Shown here: positions 46,976-57,929 of the stretch, piece after piece
Layout: each line of letters starts with the position of its first letter
Numbering within the stretch: the stretch's first letter is position 1
Assembly: GCA_024760905.1 (NCBI GenBank)
Contig: CM045729.1
Span: forward strand, 81,162,550 to 81,226,549
From: Plotosus lineatus
Lineage: Eukaryota > Chordata > Actinopteri > Siluriformes > Plotosidae
DNA: 64,000 nt
Reading direction: 5' to 3'
The notes under the pieces: generated by a model
What the model was told of the DNA's origin: nothing
The model's database searches: none
The model's input: only the letters and a program-made list of their open reading frames with translations
Translations under genes and position numbers: made by a program

Positions 46976-47235
46976 AGGTTTTTACGTCGGATGCCCTTCC
47001 TGTCACAACCCTTTAGCAAGGACAGAAACACGCTGACGGCTTTGTAGCCTACTCTTTACGAAAGTCAGCAATGGTTCTTTTACATGCCTCTCACTATAGA
47101 CAGTGAGAGACATGGCCCGCCTTTGATAACCCAGTTAGCTGCACTGGGGGGGACAGTGACAACCTTGTGGGGACTCGAATCTCCAACCTTAGGATCAGCG
47201 ATCCTGCGCCCTATCCACTAGACCACCACAGCCCC
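46976..47235 (-). mobile_element. SINE family X with RTE-derived tail
   Basis: The - strand head 'gctgtggtggtctagtggat' and B-box-like GATTCGAGTCC are followed by the usual body and the 'gttgtgacaggaagggcatc' block at about 46985-47010. Its tail forms the right arm of the preceding hairpin. Confidence 0.72.
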
Positions 47236-48335
47236 CAAATAAATTCAAAGAACCAAAAAAAAAAAAAGAAATGTGACCAGATACCTGCAGACCCCCACCC
47301 CCACTCTCCTTCACTGTTTTGCAGTGAAGTTCTAGATGCCGACTCTCCTGAGTGAGCTTTATTAACCTTCCAGTTACTCTGACCTCGACAGCACGAGAGG
47401 CGCAGGCCTGGATCTGTGCCACATCTCTCCTCCCATGAGTGGTCTCTGTTACGCTTCTTTGAGCACTAAATGGTAATCACGCGGTTTGAGAAGCAAACCC
47501 TCAGGAGCTTGTCAGACTTGAGCTTCTGAAAGCCTGTGATCGCTGTCTACAGTTAAAAAAAAAAGAAGAAAGAAAAATAAAACAAAGCTGCCGCTTGAAA
47601 CCTGAAGAAGACAGAATCTCACATGCCGTGGTGTGTTTAGATGAAGTCACTAATCCCCCGCCAGCCCAGAACCTGACTGTAGCTTTTGGAATGAGACTAA
47701 ATGGATTAAATGTTCTAAATTAAGTGTGATGTTGTATTCATCAATGGGAGCTTCACACCTACAGCACTGAATAAACGAGTTCACACCTTGAACACTGGCT
47801 TCATGTTTACAAAGTTTAACATGTACCATACGAGGTGAAGGTTTTCTTGTGCCAAAGAAGCACCCATTGTTGTAAACCTGAAAAAGCTTAAAAGAATTAC
47901 TTACAAAGCTTGCTGGTAATTATGGGCTTAAATCAGCAAACTGTTGAAACAAGCTGCTCCGATTACAGCACTTCCAAAAATGTGTACTTGGGTACATAAC
48001 AACCACATTCTTCTGCTGTTCTGATGTTTAAATATGTTACACTTTGCATTCACATAACTAGCAACACTTTTCTTACATTAAAAAATAAATCACCCAGCCA
48101 TATTTTGTATAATGCCTTCTAAAGCACGAAAATTACTTTGAGACACCTTGTGCATGTGTTAGTGCTCAGCGGATGTTTATTTACAACATGGAATGTACAG
48201 GAATGTAGATCATGTACAGTGTTTTGTGAAGCATGGTGGTGGGAGCATCAGTTGTTAGTTTTTATTTTTCAGTTATTTTTGTTTTCTTGATGTCGAATTT
48301 AATGCCCCCCTTCTCTTATTACTCATCACTGCTAT
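47236..48335. other. Intergenic, mostly unique, small Tc1 remnant
   Basis: At about 48225-48250 the phrase 'tgtgaagcatggtggtggga' encodes a VKHGGG-like Tc1 signature on the + strand. This suggests a very decayed Tc1 element in 47880-48260. The rest (47240-47860) looks unique and could include conserved non-coding sequence. Confidence 0.35.
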
Positions 48336-48339
48336 CCCC

Positions 48340-48565
48340 ACAGTGCAGCTAACTGGGTTATCAAAGGCCAGCCATGTCTCTCACTGTCTATGGTGTGAGG
48401 TTCATGTAAAAGAGCCACCGCTCACTTTCGTAAAGAGGAGCTTCATAGCCGTGAGCGTGTCATCCAGGGTGTACTCTGCTCTTGTGCAGAGTCGGCTGAG
48501 ATGGACACTAGCCTCCCAGTGACCCGAATTAGGATTAAGCGGTTCAGACAGTGGATGATTGAAAG
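48340..48565 (+). mobile_element. SINE family X, head missing
   Basis: The body starts 'gtgcagctaactgggttatc' and continues to the tail 'attaggattaagcggttcag'. The tRNA head is absent. Confidence 0.65.
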
Positions 48566-48754
48566 TTTTATGATGCAGCCAAAATCAACTTGGAGGAGCA
48601 GCTTATTACTGCAGTGTGCTTTACAACTACAGAGAAATTTTACAAGAACAATAACCGGAAACTCCATGTTTCTGAAACCGTCTTATTTCCATGAAGTTTA
48701 TATTAATATACGTGTAACTCTTCCCAGCTCATGATGCACAAGAAGCTTCATTCT

Positions 48755-49065
48755 ATACTCATTCATTTTCTAAGCCTTTTACTTCTAATTAAGGTTATGA
48801 GGAGGTTGGCGGCCCTATCAGCCGACTCTGAGCGAGGGCGGGTTACACCCTGGACACCTCAACAAGTCATCACAGGGGCAATACATACATATGCACTCTC
48901 ATACCTAAGGGTGATTTTGAACAGCCAATCAGCCTAATGTGCATTTTTTTTCTTTTGGATGTGGGAGAAAAATCAGAGTACGTGGAGGAAACCCACACAA
49001 GCATGAGAACAACAAACTCCACGCAGAAACACTCGAATCCAGGCAGCTATCGTATGGTACCATGC
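48755..49065 (-). mobile_element. SINE family Y, head decayed
   Basis: The - strand body words 'gcgtggagtttgttgttctc', 'tgtgggtttcctccacg' and the common tail to 'aaaatgaatgagt'. An AAT repeat follows at 49089-49150. Confidence 0.65.
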
Positions 49066-49088
49066 CACCTCATTTTATACTCACCATG

Positions 49089-49150
49089 TGATAATAATAA
49101 TAATAATAATAATAATAAGCAGAAGAATAAAAATATTATTATTATTATAT
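49089..49150. repeat. (AAT)n / (ATT)n microsatellite
   Basis: AAT units followed by ATT units separated by about 20 bp. Confidence 0.85.
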
Positions 49151-50122
49151 TGATTATGGTAATATAACTTAATAAAAGCTATTGATGATAAAAGCTATTT
49201 AATAATGACGTAACTAGATAGAGATCTACTCGTCCTATACGAGACCAGCTGTTCACTGCTCACGGTTTTACTTGGAAACATTTCGTAGTGGGAAACTTGA
49301 GTTACCTAGGCAATCAGATTGAACTTTAAGCTATCACTTATTGCTCTTGCCTCTACAGTTACAGCTGTATTTTTGGCTACGTTGGACCCCATTTCAACAT
49401 CAACTCAAACCTTCTCTGAGTCTCAGATGTCATTAATATACATTAAACATGAACCTGTTAATTCCAAAACAACCCCAACCTCGCACTTTCATTATTTATG
49501 TGAATTTCAGCCTGGAAAATCATTGCATAGATAAAATCCTGTTAAAATAAATACAGAAAAATGACACCATTGAATAAACATCGGTTGAAACATAATTATT
49601 TTATTGATCATTTTTAACACGATGCATATGTACAGTAATAAGTTAATAATATATACACTCATCTTTGGTAAGAAACTTCCGGCTTTTGTTTTAATTCTGT
49701 AAATGAGGTAACTTGAGCGGGTCTGTACACAGCAAGATTAACCAGATGTCATTAGAGCTTTCGGTGTCCGTTCGTTCCACTCTCGGAGCGCTGCGTGATT
49801 CAGCTGTCAGACCCCTCACAGCGTGAAAGAAACACACAAATAGCCATTCAACACTGTGAAACGGGTCCTGCCATTTCTGGAGGGTTCTGATGGCTTGAAA
49901 CCATCAACAACACGCTATAAACACAGCGCCAGAGCGCTTGGGGACGACTGAGTGCTTATTAGGCACCTTTTAGCTGTTCCTTCGGCTATCCTTGCTCTGT
50001 GTATTTTTTTATGTTAATGAGGTGCTGGAAATCACAGGCACTTTATACCGAAAGTCATAAATCTACCAGTTACTGCAGAAATTAGGGCCGGAACAAGGAA
50101 ATTAGGCATGTTTACAAAGGCA

Positions 50123-50176
<54 letters not shown>

Positions 50177-50498
50177 CTCTTACTCAGTCTAGCATTTGTT
50201 CCTCAGAACTTTAAAGTTGTTATGTAATGTTTGTGTGTATATAGTGTATGATATATTGGCGTATTCACACTCATGCACCCAGGGTCCATTCCTAAGGTCT
50301 CTGTGTCTGGCCTAAAATACAGGGCCTCCCATCATCTAATCCTTAGGATCCTTAGATTGTCAATAAAATTGCACTTTTGAATACAGTTCAAACTTATTTT
50401 AAATGATATTGCATTTAAAATGCTGCTCACCTACTGTCTGTTCATATCATTAAATTCACATCTGCACCCTGAGTGTGATTCAAAAACCTGGACCAACT
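49151..50498. other. Intergenic, possible distal EDAR 3' UTR, apparently unique
   Basis: No transposon or exon was recognised apart from a CT/CA repeat at about 50125-50173. On the - strand an AATAAA lies at 49605-49600, which could serve EDAR if its 3' UTR is about 1.6 kb. The block 49690-50110 looks non-repetitive. Confidence 0.35.
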
Positions 50499-50698
50499 TT
50501 GGAAGATAAGGTGGTACCTGTAGTGGTTCTACAGGTACCTCTTAACAAGGATGTCCTTGGTCAAATCCGACCTCAGTGAGGGCGCTTTCAAATGGAATTT
50601 GCATGTTCTCACTCTCATCTTGTGTGGGCTTCTTCCGCGTGCTCCAGTTTCTTCCCACTGTCTAAAGGCATGTGCATTAGGCTTCAGTGAGAGTGAAT

Positions 50699-50730
<32 letters not shown>

Positions 50731-50818
50731 TCACGGTGTGCCGTGATCCACACACAGGGTAGGCCGAGATAAGATCTAGCCTTCCCTCAACCCGAGTAGG
50801 AGAATAAATGAATGAATT
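50499..50818 (+). mobile_element. SINE family Y, decayed head
   Basis: Head remnant 'aaggtggtacctgtagtggt', body 'gtgtgggcttcttccgcgtg', 'actgtctaaaggcatgtgca', a GT repeat at 50698-50722 and the tail ending 'gagaataaatgaatgaat'. Confidence 0.55.
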
Positions 50819-51038
50819 TTGGAAAGCGGTGTAGATGTAATCCTTCACTGTGTCTTGAAAGAGAAATTTTTTGGCTTAATGTTCTCAGGTCAGTCACATA
50901 TTTCTTATTTAATAAATCATGTAGTAATACTATCTGGAGGAAAAGTCCTTAGTTCTGGGTGTCCAGCACAACCTTTGTCCTTTTCTTTAGTGTTCAAAAT
51001 AAAAAAAATTGCCACAGCGGTAAACCCCAAACCCCCCC

Positions 51039-51075
<37 letters not shown>

Positions 51076-51190
51076 CCAAACAAGTACAAATTACAGACAG
51101 AAGGCAGCCCTGCTTTTCTAACATTCTAAGAGTCTCAACTCAAAATTTTGGAAGGGATTTTCTTCATGGTTGCTTTGTTCGTTGGGTCTG
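50819..51190. other. EDAR 3' flank / 3' UTR
   Basis: Contains a (CA)n repeat at about 51041-51074. It lies immediately downstream of the EDAR stop codon on the - strand. Confidence 0.5.
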
Positions 51191-51519
51191 TCAAACACTA
51201 GCGCATCGTGAAGAAATTGTCAGATGCTGTCCCGAAGGGGGTGCTCCAAGAATGTCAAAGCACAGTGCTTCAACCACGTCCAGCCTCTCGATCTGGACGA
51301 GTCGAGCCAGCAGGTCAGGGATGCTGTACCCAGCCGTGCTTACACGGTCGAAGAGCTGCATACCATCCGTCATTCCTCCGATTTCGTCACGTTTTAACCC
51401 AAAGCTCTCGGCCAGGTGACGCCACGTCCTGACTAATGCCTTCTCTGCGCTGTAGGTGGTGCTTAGCATGCGGCTCGTTCGCTCCAGGCAATCAAAAGGC
51501 AACTCGACAGGACTCAGAC
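51191..51519 (-). CDS. edar: EDAR, terminal coding exon with the death domain
   Basis: This is the last coding exon of the ectodysplasin A receptor, the TNF-receptor family member that recruits EDARADD and drives NF-kB signalling in developing skin appendages (in fish: scales, teeth, fin rays). On the - strand an AG acceptor at 51521-51520 precedes two bases that complete a Gly codon. Then come [56 protein letters not shown] and [14 protein letters not shown], to TGA at 51193-51191. This is the six-helix death domain and it aligns without gaps to the human domain as I remember it. The final about 20 residues after DIL differ from mammals. The exon has no frameshift or stop. It encodes 108 residues. 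Confidence 0.95.
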
Positions 51520-51770
51520 CTTTATGAGGAGAAACAACACCACAAAGAGGTTAACATAATAATATTTACTTATTGTGAATATATATATATATATATACGT
51601 TCTCCAACTGACTCAATTTTTTCAGAGATAGTAAGATTTTAAGTTTAGGGATTTGTCCACTTCCATTTTCATTTTCCCTTCCTGACACCAACTGACAGTG
51701 ACAAGCTAGCTTATGACCATTCTTAAGCCACAAACAACTAGCTATTTCTTTGAAATAGGTTGTCACCTCA
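51520..51770. other. EDAR intron, acceptor-proximal part
   Basis: Contains an (AT)n tract at about 51578-51598. Nothing else was recognised. Confidence 0.5.
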
Positions 51771-52090
51771 CAGTGGCACAGTGGTGTGGTGGTTAGAATA
51801 CCTGCCTCACAGCAAGAAGGTCCTGGGTTCGATTTCCAGCTCAGGCATTTCTGTATGGAGTTTGCATGTTCTCCATTTGCTTGCATGAGTTTCCTCTGGT
51901 GTATTCAAGTTTCCTCCCACAGTCCAAGGACATGCACAGTAGGTTAATTGTCTTTTCCAAATCTCCCCTAGATATGAATGCTGGCCTGCGAGTTGCTCAG
52001 AGTGTACCATGCCCTCACTTAGAGTTGGTATGAGATGGGCACTAACTTCCTCATGAAACTAATTAGAATTAAGCAGCTTATAAAATGAAT
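51771..52090 (+). mobile_element. SINE family Y, best-preserved copy
   Basis: The head is GGCACAGTGGTGTGGTGGTT with A box TGGTGTGGTGG. The phrase 'ctcacagcaagaaggtcctg' leads into B box GGTTCGATTTC. The body follows with 'tatggagtttgcatgttctc', 'cccacagtccaaggacatgc' and 'aggttaattg', and the tail ends 'aagcagcttataaaatgaat'. It is antisense within the EDAR intron. Confidence 0.75.
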
Positions 52091-52199
52091 ACACGAAGCG
52101 GTTGTCACCACCAAGTGGAGGGATGATGAATTACATTTCAGGGAAATGATTGATCCAAAGAATATAAGATTATCATTCATTCATTCTTTTTAAATGAGG

Positions 52200-54653
52200 G
52201 GAGGGCACAAGCTAGTGTTCATCCTTACGCTGGTCCCAAGCCCGGATAAATGCAGAGGGTCATGTCAGGAAGGGCATCTGACGTAAAACATTTGCAAAAA
52301 TTGTTATGCGATTCATCAATACGAATGTCATACCGGATCGGTTGAGGCCTGGGTTAACAAAGACCACCATCAGTGCTGTTAATCAACACGGTGCTGGTGG
52401 AAATTGGGCTACTGTTGTTCGAAGAAAGAGAGGCGGGAGGCGTATCCATAGGCAGAGAGAGAAGAGGAAAGGCATGAGTCTAGGACTGAGAGTCGGGACT
52501 TTGAATGTTGGAACTATGACAGGAAAAGGTAGAGAGCTGGATGACCTGATGCAGAGAAGGAAGGTGGAAATATTCTGTGTTCAGGAGACCAGGTGGAATG
52601 GTAGCAAAACTAGAAGCTTAAGAGCAGGGTTTAAGCTGTTTTACTCTGGTGTGGATGGGAAGACAAATAAAGTAGGAGGAGTCACCTTGAAAGAGGGGTT
52701 GGTCAGGAATGTTCTTGAAGTGAAAAGAGTGTGAGACAGAGTGATGACTCTCAAGTTAGAAATTGAAGGTGCGATGTTCAATGTTGTTAGTGCTTATGCC
52801 CCATAGGCAGGATGTAAGCTAGAAGAGAAGGAGAGATTCTGGAGTGAGTTAGATGAAGTGATGCAGAGTACCTCCAGAGGTGAAAGAGTGGTCATTGGTG
52901 CAGGCAACAGAGAGGACGAGGAAGTGATTGGCAGGTTTGGTATCCAGGACAGGAACACAGAAGGACAGATGTTGAGGAGCACACAGGTAGACTGGTAGAC
53001 ATGTAGACGATGTAATTTGAAGGAATTCAGGGACTGCAAAGTAGTACTGGGTGAAAGTGTTGCGAGACAACATAGGATGGGGGTGTGTAGGATGACGCTG
53101 ATGGTGAGGAAGGTGAAGAAGGCAAAGGCAGAGCAGAAGACAAACTGGTAGAAGCTGAAAAAGGAAAAGTGCTTAGTTGTCTTCAAGGAGAAGTTGAAAC
53201 AGTGCTTCCAGATGACTGGAGAACTACAGCTAATGTGATCAGGGAGACAGGTAGGAGAGTACTTGGTGTGTCCTCTGAAAGGAAAGTAGATAAGGAGACT
53301 TGGTAGTGGAATGAGGAAGTGCAGGAGTGTGTACAAAGAAAGAGGTTAGCTAAGAAGAAGTGGGTCATTGAGAGGACCGAAGAGAGTGAACAGGAGTACA
53401 GGGAGACACAGCATAAGGCGAAGGTAGCGGTGTCAAAGGCCAAACAGAGGGCGTATAATGACTTGTATGCTAGGTTGGGCGGTAAGGAGGGAGAAAATGA
53501 TTTATACAGGTTGGCACAGCAGAGGAATAGAAATGGGAAGGACATACTGCAAGTTAGAGTGATTAAGTTTTTGCTTTGAGGATGTTAATGGAGAAGTACA
53601 ACAGAGAAGGTCAGAAGGAGCTGCATTGTGCTTTTGTGGATCTGGAGAAAGCATATGACAGGGTCCCAAGAGAGGAACTGTGATATTGCATGATAAAGTC
53701 TGGAGTGGCAGAGAAGTATGTTAGAGTGTTGCAGGACATGTATGAGAGATGTAAGACAGTGGTGAGGTGTGCTGTCGGTGTTACAGAAGAGTTCAGGGTG
53801 GAGGTGGGACTGCATCAAGGGTCAGCTCTGAGCCCCTTCTTGTATGCTATGGTGATGGACAGGCTGACAGACGAGGTTAGACAAGAATCTCCATGGACTA
53901 TGATGTTTGCAGATGGCATTGTGATCTGTATTGAGAGCACAGAACAACTGCAGGAAAATCTAGAGAGGTGGAGGTATGCACTGGAGGGAGAGGAATGAAG
54001 GTTAGCTTAAGTAAGAAAGAATATATGCGTGTAAACCACAAGGACCCAACAGGAACGGTGAGGTTACAGGGAGCAGAAATAAAGAAGGTGGAGTATTTTA
54101 AGTACTTATGCTCAACAATCCAGAGCAATGGAGAGTGTGGAAAAGAGGTGAAGAAGTGTGTGCAGGCAGGTTGGAATGGTTGGAGAAAAGTGTCCGGTGT
54201 GATATGTGATTCTGCACACACTTCTTCGAGGCAAGAATAAAACGAAAAGTGTACAAGACGGTGTTGAGGCCAGCGATGTTGTATGGTTTAGAAACAGTGG
54301 CCCTGGGGAAAAGACAGGAGGCAGAGCTGGAGGTCGCAGAGATGAAAATGTTGAGGTTCTCTTTGGAAGTAACGAGAATGGATAGTCTCAGGAATAAGCA
54401 CATGTAAGATGTTTTGGAGACAAGTCAGAGAGGCTAGATTGAGATGGTTTGGACATGTACAGAGGAGGGATAGTGAGTATGTTGGTAGTAGGATGCTGAG
54501 GTTGGAACTACCAGGCAGAAGGCCCAGAAGAAGACCAAAGAGATGATTCATGGATGTGGTGAAGGAGGACGTGAAGGCAGTTGGTGTAAGAGAAGAAGAT
54601 GCAGAGGATAGGGTGAGATGGAGGCAGATGAAGGGAACAGCCGAAAGAAGAAG
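52200..54653 (+). mobile_element. RTE-clade LINE, internally deleted (copy 5)
   Basis: Both ends are present: a 5' leader near 52205 ('ggtcccaagcccggataaat') and a 3' end 'gaagggaacagccgaaagaa' at about 54630-54653. Endonuclease starts are visible (GLRVGTLNVGTMTGKGRELD, CVQETRWNGS), but residues are lost at about 52900 and 52975. A larger deletion at about 53563 joins the linker (LQVRVIK) directly to the RT segment 'FALRMLMEKY', removing RT motifs upstream of the palm. The catalytic box reads FADG instead of FADD. There are many frameshifts. It is antisense to EDAR in its intron. Confidence 0.9.
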
Positions 54654-54655
54654 AT

Positions 54656-54860
54656 TCATTCATTCATTTTCTGGACTGCTTCATCGTAATTTGGGTCACA
54701 GGGAGACTGAGGCCCATCTCTGCCAACACTGGGCAAGGGCAGAGTACACCAGTGGGTGCACTGGGGGGGCCGCAGTGATAACCTGGTGACAGTGGGGCTT
54801 GAACCCCAACCTTGGGATCGGTAATCCAGCACCCTACCACTGGGCCACCACTGCCTTGGC
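54656..54860 (-). mobile_element. SINE family X, body deleted
   Basis: The - strand head 'ggcagtggtggcccagtggt', B box GGTTCAAGCCCC, then a short body joined to the tail ending 'aaaatgaatgaatgaa'. It directly abuts the 3' end of RTE copy 5. Confidence 0.65.
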
Positions 54861-54957
54861 AATCATATTCCTTGACAGCTGTCACAGATGGACTTCGCCT
54901 TGAGTTTATCCATGGTATAGATCCATATGGCCAAACTAGGTCCATTTCCATTTATTA

Positions 54958-54967
54958 TATATACACA

Positions 54968-55030
<63 letters not shown>
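54958..55030. repeat. (AT)n microsatellite
   Basis: An AT tract of about 55 bp continues into CA units at the edge of a Tc1 element. Confidence 0.95.
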
Positions 55031-55031
<1 letters not shown>

Positions 55032-56591
55032 TCGTCCTTCTCAAAAAATTAGCACATTGTGATAAAGTTCATTATTTTCTGTAATGTACTGATAAACATT
55101 AGACTTTCATATATTTTAGATTCATTACTCACAACTGAAGTAGTTAAAGCCTTTTATTGTTTTAATATCGATAATTTTGGCAAAAAAGTAAAGAAAAACC
55201 AAAAATCCCCATCTCAAAAAATTAGCATATTTCATCCGACCAATAAAAAAAGTGTTTTTAATACAAAAAAAGTCAACCTTCAAATAATTATGTTCAGTTA
55301 TACACTCAATATTTGGTCGGGAATCCTTTTACAGAAATGACTGCTTCAATGCGGCGTGGCATGGAGGCAATCAGCCTGTGGCACTGCTGAGGTGTTATGG
55401 AGGTCCAGAATGCTTCGATAGCGGCCTTAAGCTCATCCACAGTGTTGGGTCTGGTGTCTCTCAACTTTCTCTTCACAATATCCCACAGATTCTCTATGGG
55501 CTTCAGGTCAGGAGAGTTGGCAGGCCAATTGAGCACAGTGATACCATGGTCAGTAAATCATTTACCAGTGGTTTTGGCACTGTGAGCAGGTGCCAGGTCG
55601 TGCCGAAAAATGAAAATTTTCATCCCCATAAAGCTTTTCAGCAGATGGAAGCATGAAGTGCTCCAAAATCTCCTGATAGCGAGCTGCATTGACCCTGCCC
55701 TTGATAAAACACAGTGGACCAAAACCAGCAGCTGACATGGCACCCCAGACCATCACTGACTGTGGGTACTTGACACTGGAATTCAGGCATTTTGGCATTT
55801 CCTTTTCCCCAGTCTTCCTCCAGACTCTGGCACCTTGATTTCCGAATGACATGCGAAATTTGCTTTCATCTGAAAAAAGTACTTTGGATCACTGAGCAAC
55901 AGTCCAGTGCTGCTTCTCTGTAGCCCAGGTCAGGTGCTTCTGCCGCTGTTTCTGGTTCAAATGTGGCTTGACCTGGGGAATGCGGCACCTGTTGCCCAGT
56001 CCACTGCTTCCACAGGTCCCCCAAGGTCTGGAATCGGCCCTTCTTCACAATCTTCCTCAGGGTCCGGTCACCTCTTCTGGTTGTGCAGCATTTTCTGCCA
56101 CACTTTTTCCTTCCCACAGACGTCCCACTGAGGTGACTTGATACAGCACTCTGAGAACAGCCTATTCGCTCAGAGATTTCTTTCTGTGTCTTACCCTCTT
56201 GCTTAAGGGTGTCAATGATGGCCTCCTGGACAGCAGTCAGGTCGGCAGTCTTACCCATGATTGTGGCTTTGAGTAATGAACCAGGCTGGGAGTTTTTAAA
56301 AGCCTCAGGAATCTTTTGCAGGTGTTTAGAGTTAATTGGTTGATTCAGATGATTAGATTAATAGCTCGTTTAGACTACCTTTTCATGATGTGCTCATTTT
56401 TTGAGATAGGAATCTTCGATTTTTATGAGCTGTATGCCAAAATCATCAGTATTAAAACAATAAAAAACAATAAAAGACCTGAAATATTTCAGTTGGTGTG
56501 CAATGAATCTAAAATATATGAAAGTTTATCAGTACATTACAGAAAATAATGAACGTTATCACAATATGCTAATATTTTTGAGAAGGACTAG
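55031..56591 (-). mobile_element. Tc1-like element B2, same family as 19406-20950
   Basis: Inverted ends of about 100 bp (left GTCCTTCTCAAAAAATTAGC, right reverse-complemented GTCCTTCTCAAAAATATTAG). The transposase is on the - strand: the start MGKTADLTAVQEAIIDTLKQ at 56258, the HTH region 'QKEISERIGCSQSAVSSHL', then frameshifts. The second catalytic Asp is in 'RHDLAPAHSAKTTGK' and the Glu is in NSPDLKPIENLWDIVKRKLR (55510-55460). The first Asp region is broken near 55866. TA follows the right end (56592-56593), and the left flank is microsatellite. It is closely related to B1 and likewise inactive. Confidence 0.88.
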
Positions 56592-56593
56592 TA

Positions 56594-57364
56594 TATAGTG
56601 AATGCTTTTGGGGTTCGGTGAGTGATGGTGGGGTGGGGATAAAAACCTGTAGTTTATGTCAAAAGGGTAGTTTAATTTTATTGTGTAAAATATTTCTTAT
56701 TTCCATATTTTTAAATGTTTGTGAAATATGCTGTGATGTTAAATGGAGACCAGGTTTGTAGTTCTGACGAAAGTTGGACGAGCTCCTGATTTTCACGTCA
56801 GCTGTCTCTTTAATGCACACACGGACGATGTGAGAACTGGCTTTGACTTGTTTTTGCTGGAACGCATTAGCCTGAAGCCCTGAGAGGTCAGCGGTAATTC
56901 TACACGGTGCCAGTCGTTGCAGGTGGCATTCATTTCACTGTCGAAACATCAGGATTAAAAACCTCATGTACGTGTTGATCCCTGGAGAAAAGCCTGGTAC
57001 AGAATGTCCTGCTTTGTTTGCTCGGATGCATTAATGCTTTCAAGACGCAAGATGCATGACAGATGTCCTCAACTTCACTTTCTTCACACGCACTATTTGA
57101 GGGCTTACTCAGAAAACCGCACTTTTATTGCATTCCTTAAATTCGAAATGGATTACTCCGATTCGCCGAGATGAAAGATGCTGAACCAAATAAGTTGTTG
57201 AAGGATATCGGAGTTTTTCTTATTTGTTTTTGAGAAAAAGTCTGTTCAAGGTGCACAACTATCATTTTGGAGATCACAGGTTCATGCTGCAGCCAACTGT
57301 GGCCGGGAGCTGATTAGCTGCCCTCTTACGGGCGAGAAGGATGGGGTATGCCCATCTCCCTGTG
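56594..57364. other. EDAR intron, apparently unique block
   Basis: No repeat or exon was recognised. 56750-57130 has balanced composition and no simple repeats. It is the longest unique-looking stretch within the EDAR introns in this window and a reasonable place for regulatory sequence. Confidence 0.4.
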
Positions 57365-57372
57365 TCTTACAG

Positions 57373-57731
57373 CAGGGGTCTCCAATCACCGGTCCGTGGC
57401 TCAATTGGTACCAGTCATCAGAAGAAATAATTAATCCGTTAATAATCCGTTTTATTTATCATCTGAGTCTGAACGATCTTTATTTTGAAAAATGACCGGA
57501 TTCTCTTGGTTACATGTCGGTCATTTGAGCACTAAAATGTACCCACAAGGGGACGGCACATGAACAGAGGCGAGTTGGACATGTTTCAAACAATAGCGGA
57601 GATTAGGGGTGAGACTGAGCCTGAGCCTTCATTGTGTTTTTTATTTTATTTTATTTTTTTTTAGAAAAGATCAAGCTCTACTTCATAACCAACTTTATTT
57701 TAGCTATTGAAAAATAACATTCATGGAGTGC

Positions 57732-57767
<36 letters not shown>

Positions 57768-57784
57768 ATAATAATAACAATAAT

Positions 57785-57817
<33 letters not shown>

Positions 57818-57929
57818 TTATATCAATAAATAATATTCACAATATAAACAATCTATGACACCCCTCGGTCCACGGTAAAATTGTCAGGTGTTGACCGGTC
57901 CACGGTGATAAAAAGGTTGGGGGCCCCTG
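57373..57929. mobile_element. Non-autonomous hAT element with 8-bp target duplication
   Basis: The left end CAGGGGTCTCCAATCACCGG and the right end (reverse-complemented) CAGGGGCCCCCAACCTTTTT form imperfect terminal inverted repeats. Subterminal 'ccggtccgtgg' and 'ggtccacggtga' words also mirror each other. The 8-bp TCTTACAG is directly repeated immediately outside (57365-57372 and 57930-57937). CAG-initiated ends and an 8-bp duplication are diagnostic of hAT. It is 557 bp, carries an (ATT)n/(AAT)n tract at 57735-57815 and has no transposase. Confidence 0.85.
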
